Assembly (NCBI RefSeq): GCF_022539505.1
Contig: NC_061512.1
Span: 254,030,510 to 254,094,509 of the forward strand
DNA length: 64,000 nucleotides
Origin: Lolium rigidum
Taxonomy: Eukaryota; Streptophyta; Magnoliopsida; Poales; Poaceae
Direction: 5' to 3'
Below, one piece after another: positions 20,363 through 31,604 of this stretch. The notes beneath the pieces were generated by a model. The model worked only from the letters and a program-made list of their open reading frames with translations. It searched no databases and was not told the origin of the DNA. The position numbers and the translations under genes were made by a program. Positions within the stretch are counted from its first letter, which is position 1, and each line of letters starts with the position of its first letter.

Positions 20363-20476
20363 CTCCCTCTGATTTGACTTAAGTTTATCTAGATACACAT
20401 GTATCTAGTCAATAAATACATCTAGATACATCCACATATTGGCAAAGTTTAGCCAGTTAATTTGGATCGGAGGGAC
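20363..20476. mobile_element. Stowaway-like (Tc1/Mariner) MITE
   Basis: The 114-bp segment is flanked by TA (20361-20362 and 20477-20478). The ends are CTCCCTCTGATTTGA and, on the other strand, GTCCCTCCGATCCAA, the Stowaway-type terminus. A second, one-ended piece starting CTCCCTCCATCCC lies at about 20540-20640. Confidence 0.65.
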
Positions 20477-20478
20477 TA

Positions 20479-21016
20479 TTATAATTTATGGGTGGATACA
20501 TGCCGCTTGTTACTGTACACACAACTTTGCTTTCCATATACTCCCTCCATCCCTAAAAAAAGTTGATTAACTTTATGTAGTTACGGATGTATATAGACAT
20601 ATTTTAGTTATAGATAAATTTGTATCAAGAAAAATTAATCGAGTGCGAATACCTTTGGCGAAAATACACATAAAGTTGTTTTCTTTTCTCGCTTGTTCCT
20701 TGGGGGAAAAAGTAGCATATCTGGTTGTTCAAGGCCAAGACCGCGAAGAAAATATCTCGAGCAGTAGGCCCATGGACCACGAGCCATGCAGCATGAGTGA
20801 TCCGCCAAGGAGTTCTATCCAGGGCCCGTCTGGCTATCCTGAGTTTACCAGGAGAAGTGGGCAGTGATTATTCCCACAAGACAAATAGGAGCAGAATTTT
20901 TTTGGCAGGAGCAGAGATCGTCGTCTCATCAGGCAACAAGAGAAAAGGAAAGGTACAAAATAAATGTAAAGGTAAGAAAAATAAAGTTACTGGAGCTTCC
21001 TTTCCCAGTCGGGCGC
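20479..21016. other. Unassigned stretch with one Stowaway-type end
   Basis: This includes the one-ended MITE fragment at about 20540-20640. Otherwise no gene, repeat or transposon end was recognised up to the CACTA terminus at 21017. Confidence 0.4.
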
Positions 21017-21640
21017 ACTACAGGAATCGACGTAGACGCCGACGGCCGGCTGCCCTCGGCGTAGCCACGCCTGGCCCTCGGCGTAGGCTACGCCGACGGC
21101 AGCCCTCGGCATAGCCCCTCGGCGTCCAGGTCCCTCGGCACTCGTCATCGTGCCGTCCGGCGTAGGGCCGGCCGCTCGGCGTATGCCGGCCATGCCGACG
21201 GTGCGACTTCCCTCGGCGTAGCTGCCCTCGGCGTTTGGCCACGGCCGGCCGTCTCCGTTAACGGTGCTCCGTCGTGACGCCGACGGTAATCCCTCGGCAT
21301 AGCCCGGCCATCTCGCGCGCCGTGGGGGCGACGTGGCGCATCGCATGGCTGCCACGTACGGAGTCTATGCCGACGGCCCGGCCCTCGGCGTCTGCATGGC
21401 GCATGCAGCCAGGCCTCCTCGCGGGTGGGCGACGTGGCACGTCGTGGCGCCGCCAGCTGTGCCTCTATGCCGAGGGCAACCCCCTCGGCATATACTTGAT
21501 CCATGCAGCCAGGCCGTGGACACGCGGCGAGCTCGGGCGCGTCGGGCTACGCCGAGGGCAACCCCTCGGCATAGACCCGACCATATGGCCCTATGTCGGG
21601 GTCTATGCCGACGGCCTTACCCTCGGCATAGGGCCCGCCA
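21017..21640. repeat. CACTA subterminal repeat array
   Basis: Units of the type CTATGCCGACGGC and GCCCTCGGCGTAG recur in both orientations, more than 20 times in 620 bp. In CACTA elements such arrays are binding sites for the element-encoded second protein. The array ends at 'gcccgccattttttt' (about 21634). Confidence 0.85.
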
Positions 21641-21649
21641 TTTTTTTGT

Positions 21650-22262
21650 TTTCCAGTTCCAGTTCCAAGTGCAATCCAGTTCCAGTTCCAGTTCATATAA
21701 TCCACCAAATTCACATAAATATCATATAATCGACCAAATTCATCCAAAATCGACCAAATTCGTCATAATTCACGTAAATAGCATGAAATCCACATAGTAG
21801 CATACAAATACATCCAAATTCATCCAAAATCACCATAATTCACATAAATAGCATGAAATCCACATAGTAGCATACATGGTGCATGTAGTAGCATACAAGA
21901 GGAGAGTGCCATGTCATCCAATACATAGTAGTAGGTAGCAAATGATGGCAAGCAAGAAGCCCGGTGCCGACTAGCGGAGGAAGGACCCGGGCGGGGTGTG
22001 TCCACCCACATCCTTGGCGAAACGAGCAGCCCGGGGTTTCGCTCCGTAGAAGCTGCGGAAGAACCACCCGGAGAAGGACCGGTAGCACGCCCGGGAGAAG
22101 TCGACGGAGAGGCACCGGGAGTAGTCCCGGGAGTAGTCGACGGAGAGACACCGGCGAACGCCCGAGAGACCGACCACCTTCATGAACCGGTGTGACCTCG
22201 CGCCCACCCGGCGATGCCCGGTTCCCGGACCATCCCGTTCCCTACGTGTTCCCTACATGTTA
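21650..22262. other. CACTA interior: direct repeats and probable 3' exon of its second gene
   Basis: Short repeats of TTCCAGTTCCAG occur at 21652-21692, and a ~70-bp direct repeat (core 'catgaaatccacatagtagc') occurs twice at about 21781 and 21851. The stretch 21960-22240 has minus-strand open frames that are Ser/Pro/Arg-rich with internal repetition. It is the likely last exon of the gene whose upstream exons lie at 29332-31377, now separated by the inserted retrotransposon. Confidence 0.4.
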
Positions 22263-22267
22263 GCAAC

Positions 22268-24022
22268 CGATGTCTACGTTCCCCCTCCTTTCTCGTAGAC
22301 AGTGTTGGGCCTCCAAGAGCGAGAGGTTTGTAGAACAGCAGCAAGTTTCCCTTAAGTGGATACCCAAGGTTTATCGAACTCGGGAGGAAGAGGTCAAAGA
22401 TATCCCTCTCATGCAACCCCGCAACCACAAAGCAAGAAGTCTCTTGTGTCCCCAACACACCAAATAGGTGCACTAGTTCGGCGAAGAGATAGTGAAATAC
22501 GGGTGGTATAAATAAGTATGAGCAGAGTAGCAACGGTGCCGAAAAGTGCTTGGCGTGTAGTTGATGGTGGTGGTATTGCAGCAAGTAGTAACGCAAGAAA
22601 ACAAGTAACAAGCAGTAGTAACTCGACAGTAGTAAGGCAGCAGTAGTAAACAAGCAAGTAGTAACTCAGCAGTATTTAGGAACAAGGCCTAGGGATTACA
22701 CTTTCACTAGTGGACACTCTCAACATTGATCACATAACGTAACAGTATAAATGCATACTCTACACTTTTGTTGGATGATGAACACATTGCGTAGGATTAC
22801 ACGAACCCTCAATGCCGGAGTTAACAAGCTCCACAATAATGCTCATGTTTAAGTAACCTTCAGTGTAAGATAGATCAACGAGACTAAACCAAGTACTAGC
22901 ATAGCATGCACACCTGTCACCTTCATGCATATGTAGGAGGAATAGATCACATCAATATTATCATAGCAATAGTTAACTCCATAATCTACAAGAGATCATG
23001 ATCATAGCATAAACCAAGTACTAACACGGTGCACGCACCGTCACCTTTGCACACATGCAGGAGGAATAAACTACTTTAATAACAAATCACTAGAGTAGCA
23101 CATAGATAGTAGTGATACAAACATGCTCGCAATCATAAAGAGATATAAATAAGCACCTCACTATGCCATTCAATGAGTAAGTATTCTCGTGAAATCTAGC
23201 CTAAGAGACCCACACGGTGCACACACTCGTCACCTTTACACACGTGGGACGAGGAGTCTCCGGAGATCACATAAGTAAAACTCACTTGGCTAGCATAATG
23301 ACATCTAGATTACAAGCATCATCATATGAATCTCAATCATGTAAGGCAGCTCATGAGATTATTGTATTGACACACATAGGAGAGAGATGAACCACATAGC
23401 TACCGCAGTACAGCCCCGAGCCTCGATGGAGAACTACTCCCTCCTCATGGGAGCAGCAGCGGTGATGGAGATGGCGGTGGAGATGGCAGCGGTGTCGATG
23501 GAGAAGCCTTCCGGGGGCACTTCCCCGCTCCGGCAGCGTGCGCCGAACAGAGATCCCGTCCCCGGATCTTGGCTTCGCGATGGCGGCGGCTCTGGCAGGT
23601 TTCTGTGTGTTTCGTCAATTGGTGTCGGTTTTTCTGATCCAGGGGCTTCTTATAGGCGAAGAGGCGGCGCCAGGGGGTCGAAGGGCTGGCCAAACCCTAG
23701 GGGGGCGCGGGCCACCCCTAGGCCGCGCCAGGGTATGGTGTGGTGGGCCTGTGCCCCCCTCTGGTCCCTCTCGTGTGTTCCGGATGCTTCCGGGGATTCT
23801 AAGATCTTTGGCGTTGATTTCGTCCGATTCCGAGAATATTTCGTTACTAGGATTTCGAAACCAAAAACAAGAGTAAAACGAGAACCGGCACTTCGGCATC
23901 TTGTTAATAGGTTAGTTCCGTAAAATGCACGAATATGACATAAAGTGTGCATAAAACATGTAGATAACATCAATAATGTGGCATGGAACACAAGAAATTA
24001 TCGATACGTTGGAGACGTATCA
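22268..24022 (-). repeat. 3' LTR of retrotransposon 1 (left copy)
   Basis: This is 1755 bp, beginning cgatgtctacg (the canonical first T is C here; the other copy has tgatgtctacg) and ending GACGTATCA. It is near-identical to 27526-29278; most differences lie at CAG/CTG trinucleotides. Confidence 0.93.
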
Positions 24023-26580
24023 GCATCCCTAAGCTTAGTTCTCGCTCGTCCCGAGCGGGTAAAACGATAACAAAGATAATTTCTGAGTGACATGCCATCA
24101 TAAACTTGATCATACTATTTGTAAAGCATATGTAGTGAATGCAGCGATCAAAACAATGTATATGACATGGGTAAACAACTCGAATCATAAAGCAAAGACT
24201 TTTCATGAATAGCACTTCAAGACAAACATCAATAAGTCTTGCATAAGAGTTAACTCATAAAGTAATAATTCAAAGTAAAGGTATTGAAGCAACACAAAGG
24301 AAGATGAAGTTTCAGCGGTTGCTTTCAACTTATAACATGTATATCTCATGGATAATTGTCAATGCAAAGCAATATAACAAATGCAATATGCAAATATGTA
24401 AGAATCAATGCACAAGTCCACACAAGTGTTTGCTTCTTGAGATGGAGAGAAATAGGTGAACCGACTCAACAATGAAAGTAAAAGAATGGTCCTCCATAGA
24501 GGAAAAGCATCGATTGCTATATTTGTGCTAGAGCTTTGATTTTGAAAACATGAAACAATTTTGTCAACGGTAGTAATAAAGCATATGCATTATGTAAATT
24601 ATATCTTATAAGTTGCAAGCCTCATGCATAGTGTACCAATAGTGCCCGCACCTTGTCCTAATTAGCTTGGACTACCCGGATTATCACCGCAATACATATG
24701 CTTTAACCAAGTTTCACAAAGGGGTACCTCTATGCCGCCCGTACAAAGGTCTAAGGAGAAAGCTCGCATTTGGATTTCTCGCTTTTGATTATTCTCAACT
24801 TAGACATCCATACCGGGACAACATAGACAACAGATAATGGACTCCTCTTTTAATGCTTTAAGCATTTGACAACAATTAATTCTTTTCTCATTAGAGATTT
24901 GAGGATGTTTGTCCAAAACTGAAACTTCCACCATGGAACATGGCTTTAGTTAGCGGCCCAATGTTCTTCTCTCACAATATGCATGCTCAAACCATTCAAC
25001 TCAGTGTAGATCGCCCTTACTTCGTACAAGACGAACATGCATAGCAACTCACATGAAATTCAACAATGAGTTGATGGCGTTCCCCGATAAACATGGTTAT
25101 CGCACAACGAGCAACTTAATAAGAGATAAAGTGCATAATTACATATTCAATACCACAATAGTTTTTAAGCTATTTGTCCCATGAGCTATATATTGCAAAG
25201 GTGAATGATGGAATTTTAAAGGTAGCACTCAAGCAATTTACTTTGGAATGGCGGGAAAATACCATGTAGTAGGTAGGTATGGTGGACACAAATGGCATAG
25301 TGGTTGGCTCAAGTATTTTGGATGCATGAGAAGTATTCCCTCTCGATACAAGGTTTAGGCTAGCAAGGCTTATTTGAAACAAACACAAGGATGAACCGGT
25401 GCAGCAAAACTCACATAAAAGACATATTGAAAGCATTATAAGACTCTACACCGTCTTCCTTGTTGTTCAAACTCAATACTAGAAATTATCTAGACCTTAG
25501 AGAAACCAATTATGCAAACCAAATTTTAGCATGCTCTATGTATTCTTCACTAATAGGTGCAAAGTATATGATGCAAGAGCTTAGACATGAGCACAACAAT
25601 TGCCAAGTATCACATTACCCAAGACATTATAGCAATTACTACATGTATCATTTTCCAATTCCAACCATATAACAATTTAACGAAGAGGAAACTTCGCCAT
25701 GAATATTATGAGCTAAGAACAAATGTGTTCATACGAACCAGCGGAGCGTGTCTCTCTCCCACACAAGCATGATGTAATCCAATTTATTCAAACACAAACA
25801 AAAATAGAAACAAACAAACAGACGCTCCAAGTAAAGCACATAAGATGTGGCCGAATAAAAATGTAGTTTCAGGGGAGGAACCTGATAATTGGTTGATGAA
25901 GAAGGGGATGCCTTGGGCATCCCCAAGCTTAGACGCTTGAGTCTTCTTGATATATGCAGGGGTGAACCACCGGGTGCATCCCCAAGCTTAGAGCTTTCAC
26001 TCTCCTTGATCATAGTATATCATCCTCCTCTCTTGACCCTTGAAAACTTCCTCCACACCAAACTCGAAACAACTCGTTAGAGGGTTAGTGGACAATAAAA
26101 ATTCACATGTTCAGAGGTGACACAATCATTCTTAACACTTCTGGACATTGCATAAAGCTACTGGACATTAATGGATCAAAGAAATTCATCCAACATAGCA
26201 AAAGAGGCAATGCGAAATAAAAGGCGGAATCTGTCAAAACAGAACAGTCCGTAAAGATGGATTTTATTAGGCCACCAGACTTGCTCAAATGAAAATGCTC
26301 AAATTGAATGAAAGTTGCGTACATATCTGAGGATCATGCACGTAAATTGGCATAATTTTCTGAGCTTCCTGCAGGGCAGTGGGCTCAGATTCGTGACAGC
26401 AAAGAAATCTGGAACTGCGCAGTAATCCAAATCTAGTACTTACTTTTCTATCAACGACTTTACTTGGCACAACAAAACACAAAGCTAAGATAAGGAGAGG
26501 TTGCTACAGTAGTAAACAACTTCCAAAACACAAATATAAAACAAAGTACTGTAGCAAAATAACACATGGGTTATCTCCCA
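24023..26580 (-). other. Interior of retrotransposon 1 shared with retrotransposon 2
   Basis: This 2.5-kb non-coding stretch is nearly collinear with 41505-44062. It has no ORF of note. It includes 'gccttgggcatccccaagct' (25910), a local inverted repeat present in both elements. Confidence 0.8.
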
Positions 26581-26622
26581 AGAAGTTCTTTCTTTTTAGC
26601 CATTAAGATGGGCTCAGCAGTT

Positions 26623-27201
26623 TTAATGATGCACTCGCAAGAAATAGTATTTGAAGCAAAAGAGAGCATCAAGAGGCAAATTCAAAACACATTTAAGTCT
26701 AACATGCTTCCTATGCATAGGAATTTTGTAAATAAACAAGTTCATGAAGAGCAAAGTAACAAGCATAGGAAGATAAAACAAGTGTAGCTTCAAAAATTTC
26801 AGCACATAGAGAGGCATTTTAGTAACATGAAAATTTCTACAACCATATTTTCCTCTCTCATAATAACTTTCAGTAGCATCATGAGAAAACTCAACAATAT
26901 AACTATCAAATGAAACATTCTTATCATGAGTCTCATGCATAAAATTATTACTACTCCCAACATAAGCATAATCAATTTTATTAGTTGTAGTGGGAGCAAA
27001 TTCAACAAAGTAGCTATCATTATTATTCTCATCAAGTGTAGGAGGCATAGTATAATCACAACAAAATTTACTCTCCATAGTAGGTTGTACCAAAAGACCA
27101 CTATTATAATCATCACAAATAGGAGGCAAAGTATCATCAAAGAAAATTTTCTCCTCAATGCTTGGGGGACTAAAAATATCATGCAAACCAGACTTCCCCA
27201 A
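26623..27201 (-). CDS. Unknown ORF of non-autonomous retrotransposon 1
   Basis: This is a 192-residue open frame in the 5' half of the element interior. The N-terminal 130 residues are acidic and Asn/Asp/Tyr-rich with loosely repeated 'CDYTMPPTLDENNND'-like blocks. The C-terminal 60 are hydrophobic and basic ('LHLFYLPMLVTLLFMNLFIY', a possible membrane segment). I recognise no gag, protease, reverse transcriptase or integrase motif. It is absent from retrotransposon 2, whose 5' half is different. Whether it is translated is unknown. Confidence 0.4.
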   Translation of the reverse strand: MGKSGLHDIFSPPSIEEKIFFDDTLPPICDDYNSGLLVQPTMESKFCCDYTMPPTLDENNNDSYFVEFAPTTTNKIDYAYVGSSNNFMHETHDKNVSFDSYIVEFSHDATESYYERGKYGCRNFHVTKMPLYVLKFLKLHLFYLPMLVTLLFMNLFIYKIPMHRKHVRLKCVLNLPLDALFCFKYYFLRVHH

Positions 27202-27525
27202 GCTTAGAACTTTCTATATTATTGTCAACAATGGTGTCCAAAGCGTTCATACTAATATTACTACCAGCATGCAAAGAAGATTTCATAGGTTTTTTAATTT
27301 TCGCATCAAACAATCCATGTTTTAAATCAGGAAATAGAATAAGAAGCTCACTCTTGTACATTATGCCAAACTAGTGTAAACAAGAAACAAAAAGATGCAA
27401 TTGCAGGATCTAAAGGAAATAGCTTCGAGCACACACACGACGGCGCCGGAAAAATACTTTACCTGAGACCGTAGTATGAGAGCCTTTTACCTTTCCTCCC
27501 CGGCAACGGCGCCGTGAAAAGTGCT

Positions 27526-29278
27526 TGATGTCTACGTTCCCCCTCCTTTCCTGTAGACAGGTGTTGGGCCTCCAAGAGCGAGAGGTTTGTAGAACAGCTG
27601 AGCAAGTTTCCCTTAAGTGGATACCCAAGGTTTATCGAACTCAGGGAGGAAGAGGTCAAAGATATCCCTCTCATGCAACCCCGCAACCACAAAGCAAGAA
27701 GTCTCTTGTGTCCCCAACACACCAAATAGGTGCACTAGTTCGGCGAAGAGATAGTGAAATACAGGTGGTATAAATAAGTATGAGCAGAGAGCAACGGTGC
27801 CGTAAAAGTGCTTGGCGTGTAGTTGATGGTGGTGGTATTGCAGCAAGTAGTAACGCTAGAGAAACAAGAACAAGCGTAGTAACTCAGCAGTAGTAAGGCA
27901 GCAGTAGTAAACAAGCAAGTAGTAACTCAGCAGTATTTAGGAACAAGGCCTAGGGATTACACTTTCACTAGTGGACACTCTCAACATTGATCACATAACG
28001 TAACAGTATAAATGCATACTCTACACTTTTGTTGGATGATGAACACATTGCGTAGGATTACACGAACCCTCAATGCCGGAGTTAACAAGCTCCACAATAA
28101 TGCTCATGTTTAAGTAACCTTCGGTGTAAGATAGATCAACGAGACTAAACCAAGTACTAGCATAGCATGCACACTCGTCACCTTCATGCATATGTAGGAG
28201 GAATAGATCACATCAATATTATCATAGCAATAGTTAACTCCATAATCTACAAGAGATCATGATCATAGCATAAACCAAGTACTAACACGGTGCACGCATC
28301 TGTCACCTTTGCACACATGCAGGAGGAATAAACTACTTTAATAACAAATCACTAGAGTAGCACATAGATAGTAGTGATACAAACATGCTCGCAATCATAA
28401 AGAGATATAAATAAGCACCTCACTATGCCATTCAATGAGTAAGTATTCTCATGAAATCTAGCCTAAGAGACCCACACGGTGCACACACTGTCACCTTTAC
28501 ACACGTGGGACGAGGAGTCTCCGGAGATCACATAAGTAAAACTCACTTGGCTAGCATAATGACATCTAGATTACAAGCATCATCATATGAATCTCAATCA
28601 TGTAAGGCAGCTCATGAGATTATTGTATTGACACACATAGGAGAGAGATGAACCACATAGCTACCGGTACAGCCCCGAGCCTCGATGGAGAACTACTCCC
28701 TCCTCATGGGAGCAGCAGGCGGTGATGAAGATGGCGGTGGAGATGGCAGCGGTGTCGATGGAGAAGCCTTCCGGGGGCACTTCCCCGCTCCGGCACGTGT
28801 CGGAACAGAGATCCCTGTCCCCGGATCTTGGCTTCGCGATGGCGGCGGCTCCGGCAGGTTTCGTGTGTTTCGTCAATTGGTGTCGGGTTTTCTGGTCCGG
28901 GGGCTTCTTATAGGCGAAGAGGCGGCGCCGGGGGTCGAAGGGCTGGCCAAACCCTAGGGGGGCGCGGGCCACCCCTAGGCCGCGCCGGGGTATGGTGTGG
29001 TGGGCTCCGTGCCCCCCCTCCGGTCCCTCTCGTGTGTTCCGGATGCTTCCGGGGATTCTAAGATCTTTGGCGTTGATTTCGTCCGATTCCGAGAATATTT
29101 CGTTACTAGGATTTCGAAACCAAAAACAGCAGAAAACGAACCGGCACTTCGGCATCTTGTTAATAGGTTAGTTCCAGAAAATGCACGAATATGACATAAA
29201 GTGTGCATAAAACATGTAGATAACATCAATAATGTGGCATGGAACACAAGAAATTATCGATACGTTGGAGACGTATCA
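27526..29278 (-). repeat. 5' LTR of retrotransposon 1 (right copy)
   Basis: This is 1753 bp from tgatgtctacg to gacgtatca. In the element's own orientation it starts TGATACGTCTCCAACG. The primer-binding region lies at about 27495-27525, adjacent on the plus-strand left side. Confidence 0.93.
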
Positions 29279-29331
29279 GCAACTTGCGAGGCAAAGGAAA
29301 GTGGTAACTACCGGTTTGGCAAAGAACTTAC

Positions 29332-31377
29332 CTCCGGTGTGGATCCGTAGTAAGTCGCAGCGAAAGCTGCCCTCGATGGCATGATAGGCATGTCCCCCGC
29401 CACGGTAACCGGAGCCGGTGGCGGTGTACCGTAGACATAGAAATCATCATTTCCTGCAAGATAGGTTACAAGTTAGGCTTTGCGAAATAAAGCATCAAAC
29501 CGAGACTTGTCATCTACTTGCGTGAAGAAAGATTCGGACTTACTCCTATATACGCCATGTAGGCCGTATTCCGCCTATTCCACTGGCGGCGGCTCAGCCG
29601 ATACGCTTCATTGCAGAGCTTCGAAGGCCGCCTCGAACTCGAGCTACAATTTCGAAACAATGAATCTCGTAAACACTTAGCCATGTAGGAAGGAAAACCG
29701 GAAAGAGGATGAAAATGAGGAAACTTACATCGTAGGCGGGTGGACGAGCAGGCCGTGGACGAGGCCGGGGGCCGTCGGCGGTGAGGGTATGCTTGAGGCG
29801 CGTGTAGCTCGTGGAGTGGGTAGGCTTGACCACCTTATTCATCCAAGGGAAACGGCCATGCGGACGCCCGTGCCCCGACAGGACCAACGACTCCTCGTCG
29901 ACCGGAATGCTCAAGGGGTCATCCACCTCGGGGTGACGAGACTTGACCATGTCGCAGTAGTCCTCCTTGGCGGCCTTGGCATTGCCGTAGTACCGTAGGC
30001 CGAGGCAATGCGGGATTGGGCTTCGCTTCGTCCGCATCATGTCATATATCCGGGCATCATGAAGCACCACCCCGGGTGGTGCCTCGGCCACCCGCATCGC
30101 GAAAAGAAAAGTTAAGCGTACCACAAATGAGACATGGCGGGAAATGAATGAAGGTCGTTCCATGTATATACATACCTTTTTCCCCTTGAAGCGGGTGTAG
30201 TCGCGGTTTCCCGCGCAAAGGTGTGCCACCTGGTGCCTCGGTTCTCCATGTTACGCCTCGACACGGCCGCAAACTCCTCGTCCCGCCCGAGCCACCTCGC
30301 CTCTAATCAGCTCCTCCCATGCCTCCCTATGCTGCTCGGACCCACTCGGGACAAACCCGAAAACGCAATACTCAGTCTCAAGATAATTCAATGAAAACTT
30401 AGCAAGCAATGTAGAATCTCATTGACATTTTACTCACCGACATGTACTCCTCAATGGTCATTGCCCATTCGTCCGTAGGCTCGTTACCAACATAGTACTC
30501 CTTCTTGACCCTCTTACCCTTGCTAGCCCGTAAGGCACTAGCGCTCGGTGAACTTTTGGTTGTACCACTGCCGCGGTGTCAACCTCTCGCAAGCGCCACG
30601 CAAAGTGAGACGCGCCTGCGTGTCATGCTCCGGGTCCACACGATAGAAGCACTTCAATCATGCATAAATCAGTTGTGAAAGTCATGAGTTAGCACATTAG
30701 GGTCATCAACTATGAACGGTGCTCGAGAAATATATGCCTTACCCGTAACTTGGTGGTCACAGACCTCAGCAAGCTGTCGCGAAGCCTACGGCAGGGGCAT
30801 CCTCATAGTCCGCCCAAGTAGTGGCTAGCTTCGTCGGGCCACCGGGGACCGTGCTAAGGGGAGTGTATCCGCCGGGCCGTAACTTCTTAATCGTAGCCCC
30901 AAGCAAGTCAGTTAGGGCATGCGGGGGGCTTGGCATCCCATGTCCAAATTGCTTGCTGCAAATAAATCACACATTAGTACACATGCCAAATTGTTTATTA
31001 TGCCCAAGATGAAAATACATGTTCGAAATTTCCGAAGTAGTACACTTACTCATCGCTCGAAGGAATGATAAGGGCCTTGTCATCATGGGTCTTCGGCTCC
31101 TTCCTCGCATCGGGGACTCTAGCTTCTCCACGAAGCTTCAAGGGCTTCGGCCACCTCGTCCTCCACCTCGTCCTCCTCGTCCTCGTCCTCGACCTCCACC
31201 TCGTCCTCCTCGACCTCGTCCTCCATCGGTACCATCGGCGTAACGCGGATTTTGCACCGGGGCTCGATCACTCCGTCTAGTGGGTCTAGGAATATTCCTC
31301 TTCACCTCGCGCCGCCGTCTTAAGCAAGCTCTCGGAGTCCGCCTTGCCGCTCGCTCATATTGTCCGATCACCCGCAT
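29332..31377 (-). pseudogene. Second gene of the large CACTA (Transposase_24 / Ptta-type), multi-exon, probably broken
   Basis: The minus-strand start near 31377 gives a Gly/Arg-rich N-terminus with RGRGGRGG repeats (31240-31140). A long frame at 30229-29594 contains a 'MRVAEAPPGVVLHDARIYDM' stretch and 'ESLVLSGHGRPHGRFPWM', resembling the Transposase_24 family of CACTA elements. A 122-bp exon at 29332-29453 has good borders on the minus strand: acceptor TTGCAG|GAA and donor GAG|GTAAGT. The next exon would be beyond the inserted retrotransposon near 22240. In the family this protein is thought to bind subterminal repeats. Frame breaks near 30150-30960 suggest decay or sequencing error. Confidence 0.6.
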
Positions 31378-31440
31378 TGAGAAGAATAAAACAGCTTAAG
31401 CACAAAGACATATTATATGAAGATACTAAGAATAAAAGGC

Positions 31441-31604
31441 ACAATGCAATTAAGAAGCATGTTGACATAATAAAATGAAGATACTAAGAATAAAAGGCAC
31501 AATGCAATTAAGAAGCATGTTGACATAATAAAATGAAGATACTAAGAATAAAAGGCACAATGCAATTAAGAAGCATGTTGACATAATAAATACTAAGAAT
31601 AAAA
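31441..31604. repeat. 58-bp tandem repeat, about 2.8 copies
   Basis: The unit begins acaatgcaattaagaagcat and repeats at 31441, 31499 and 31557. It lies between the two CACTA genes and extends an open frame on the minus strand artificially. Confidence 0.95.

Larger units (their letters stand above)
22268..29278 (-). mobile_element. Non-autonomous LTR retrotransposon 1 (LARD-like), complete
   Basis: Two direct LTRs (22268-24022 and 27526-29278) enclose 3.5 kb. The insertion is flanked by a perfect 5-bp duplication, gcaac (22263-22267 and 29279-29283). On the minus strand the sequence just after the 5' LTR reads 'ggcgccgttgccgggga', matching the primer-binding region usual for Athila-type elements. 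The sequence just before the 3' LTR is 'aagcttagggatgc', a polypurine-like tract. There is no gag-pol, only one mid-sized unknown ORF (27201-26623), so mobilisation would need proteins in trans. It lies within an inferred intron of the host CACTA. Confidence 0.92.

Noticed and set aside
22708..22725. CACTAGTGGACACTC as a CACTA terminus
   Set aside because: It lies inside the LTR of retrotransposon 1 and recurs at the same place in the other LTR (27967). There are no subterminal repeats.
31441..31604. A CRISPR-like array of regular repeats
   Set aside because: The 58-bp units are directly adjacent without spacers, in a plant transposon. It is a minisatellite.
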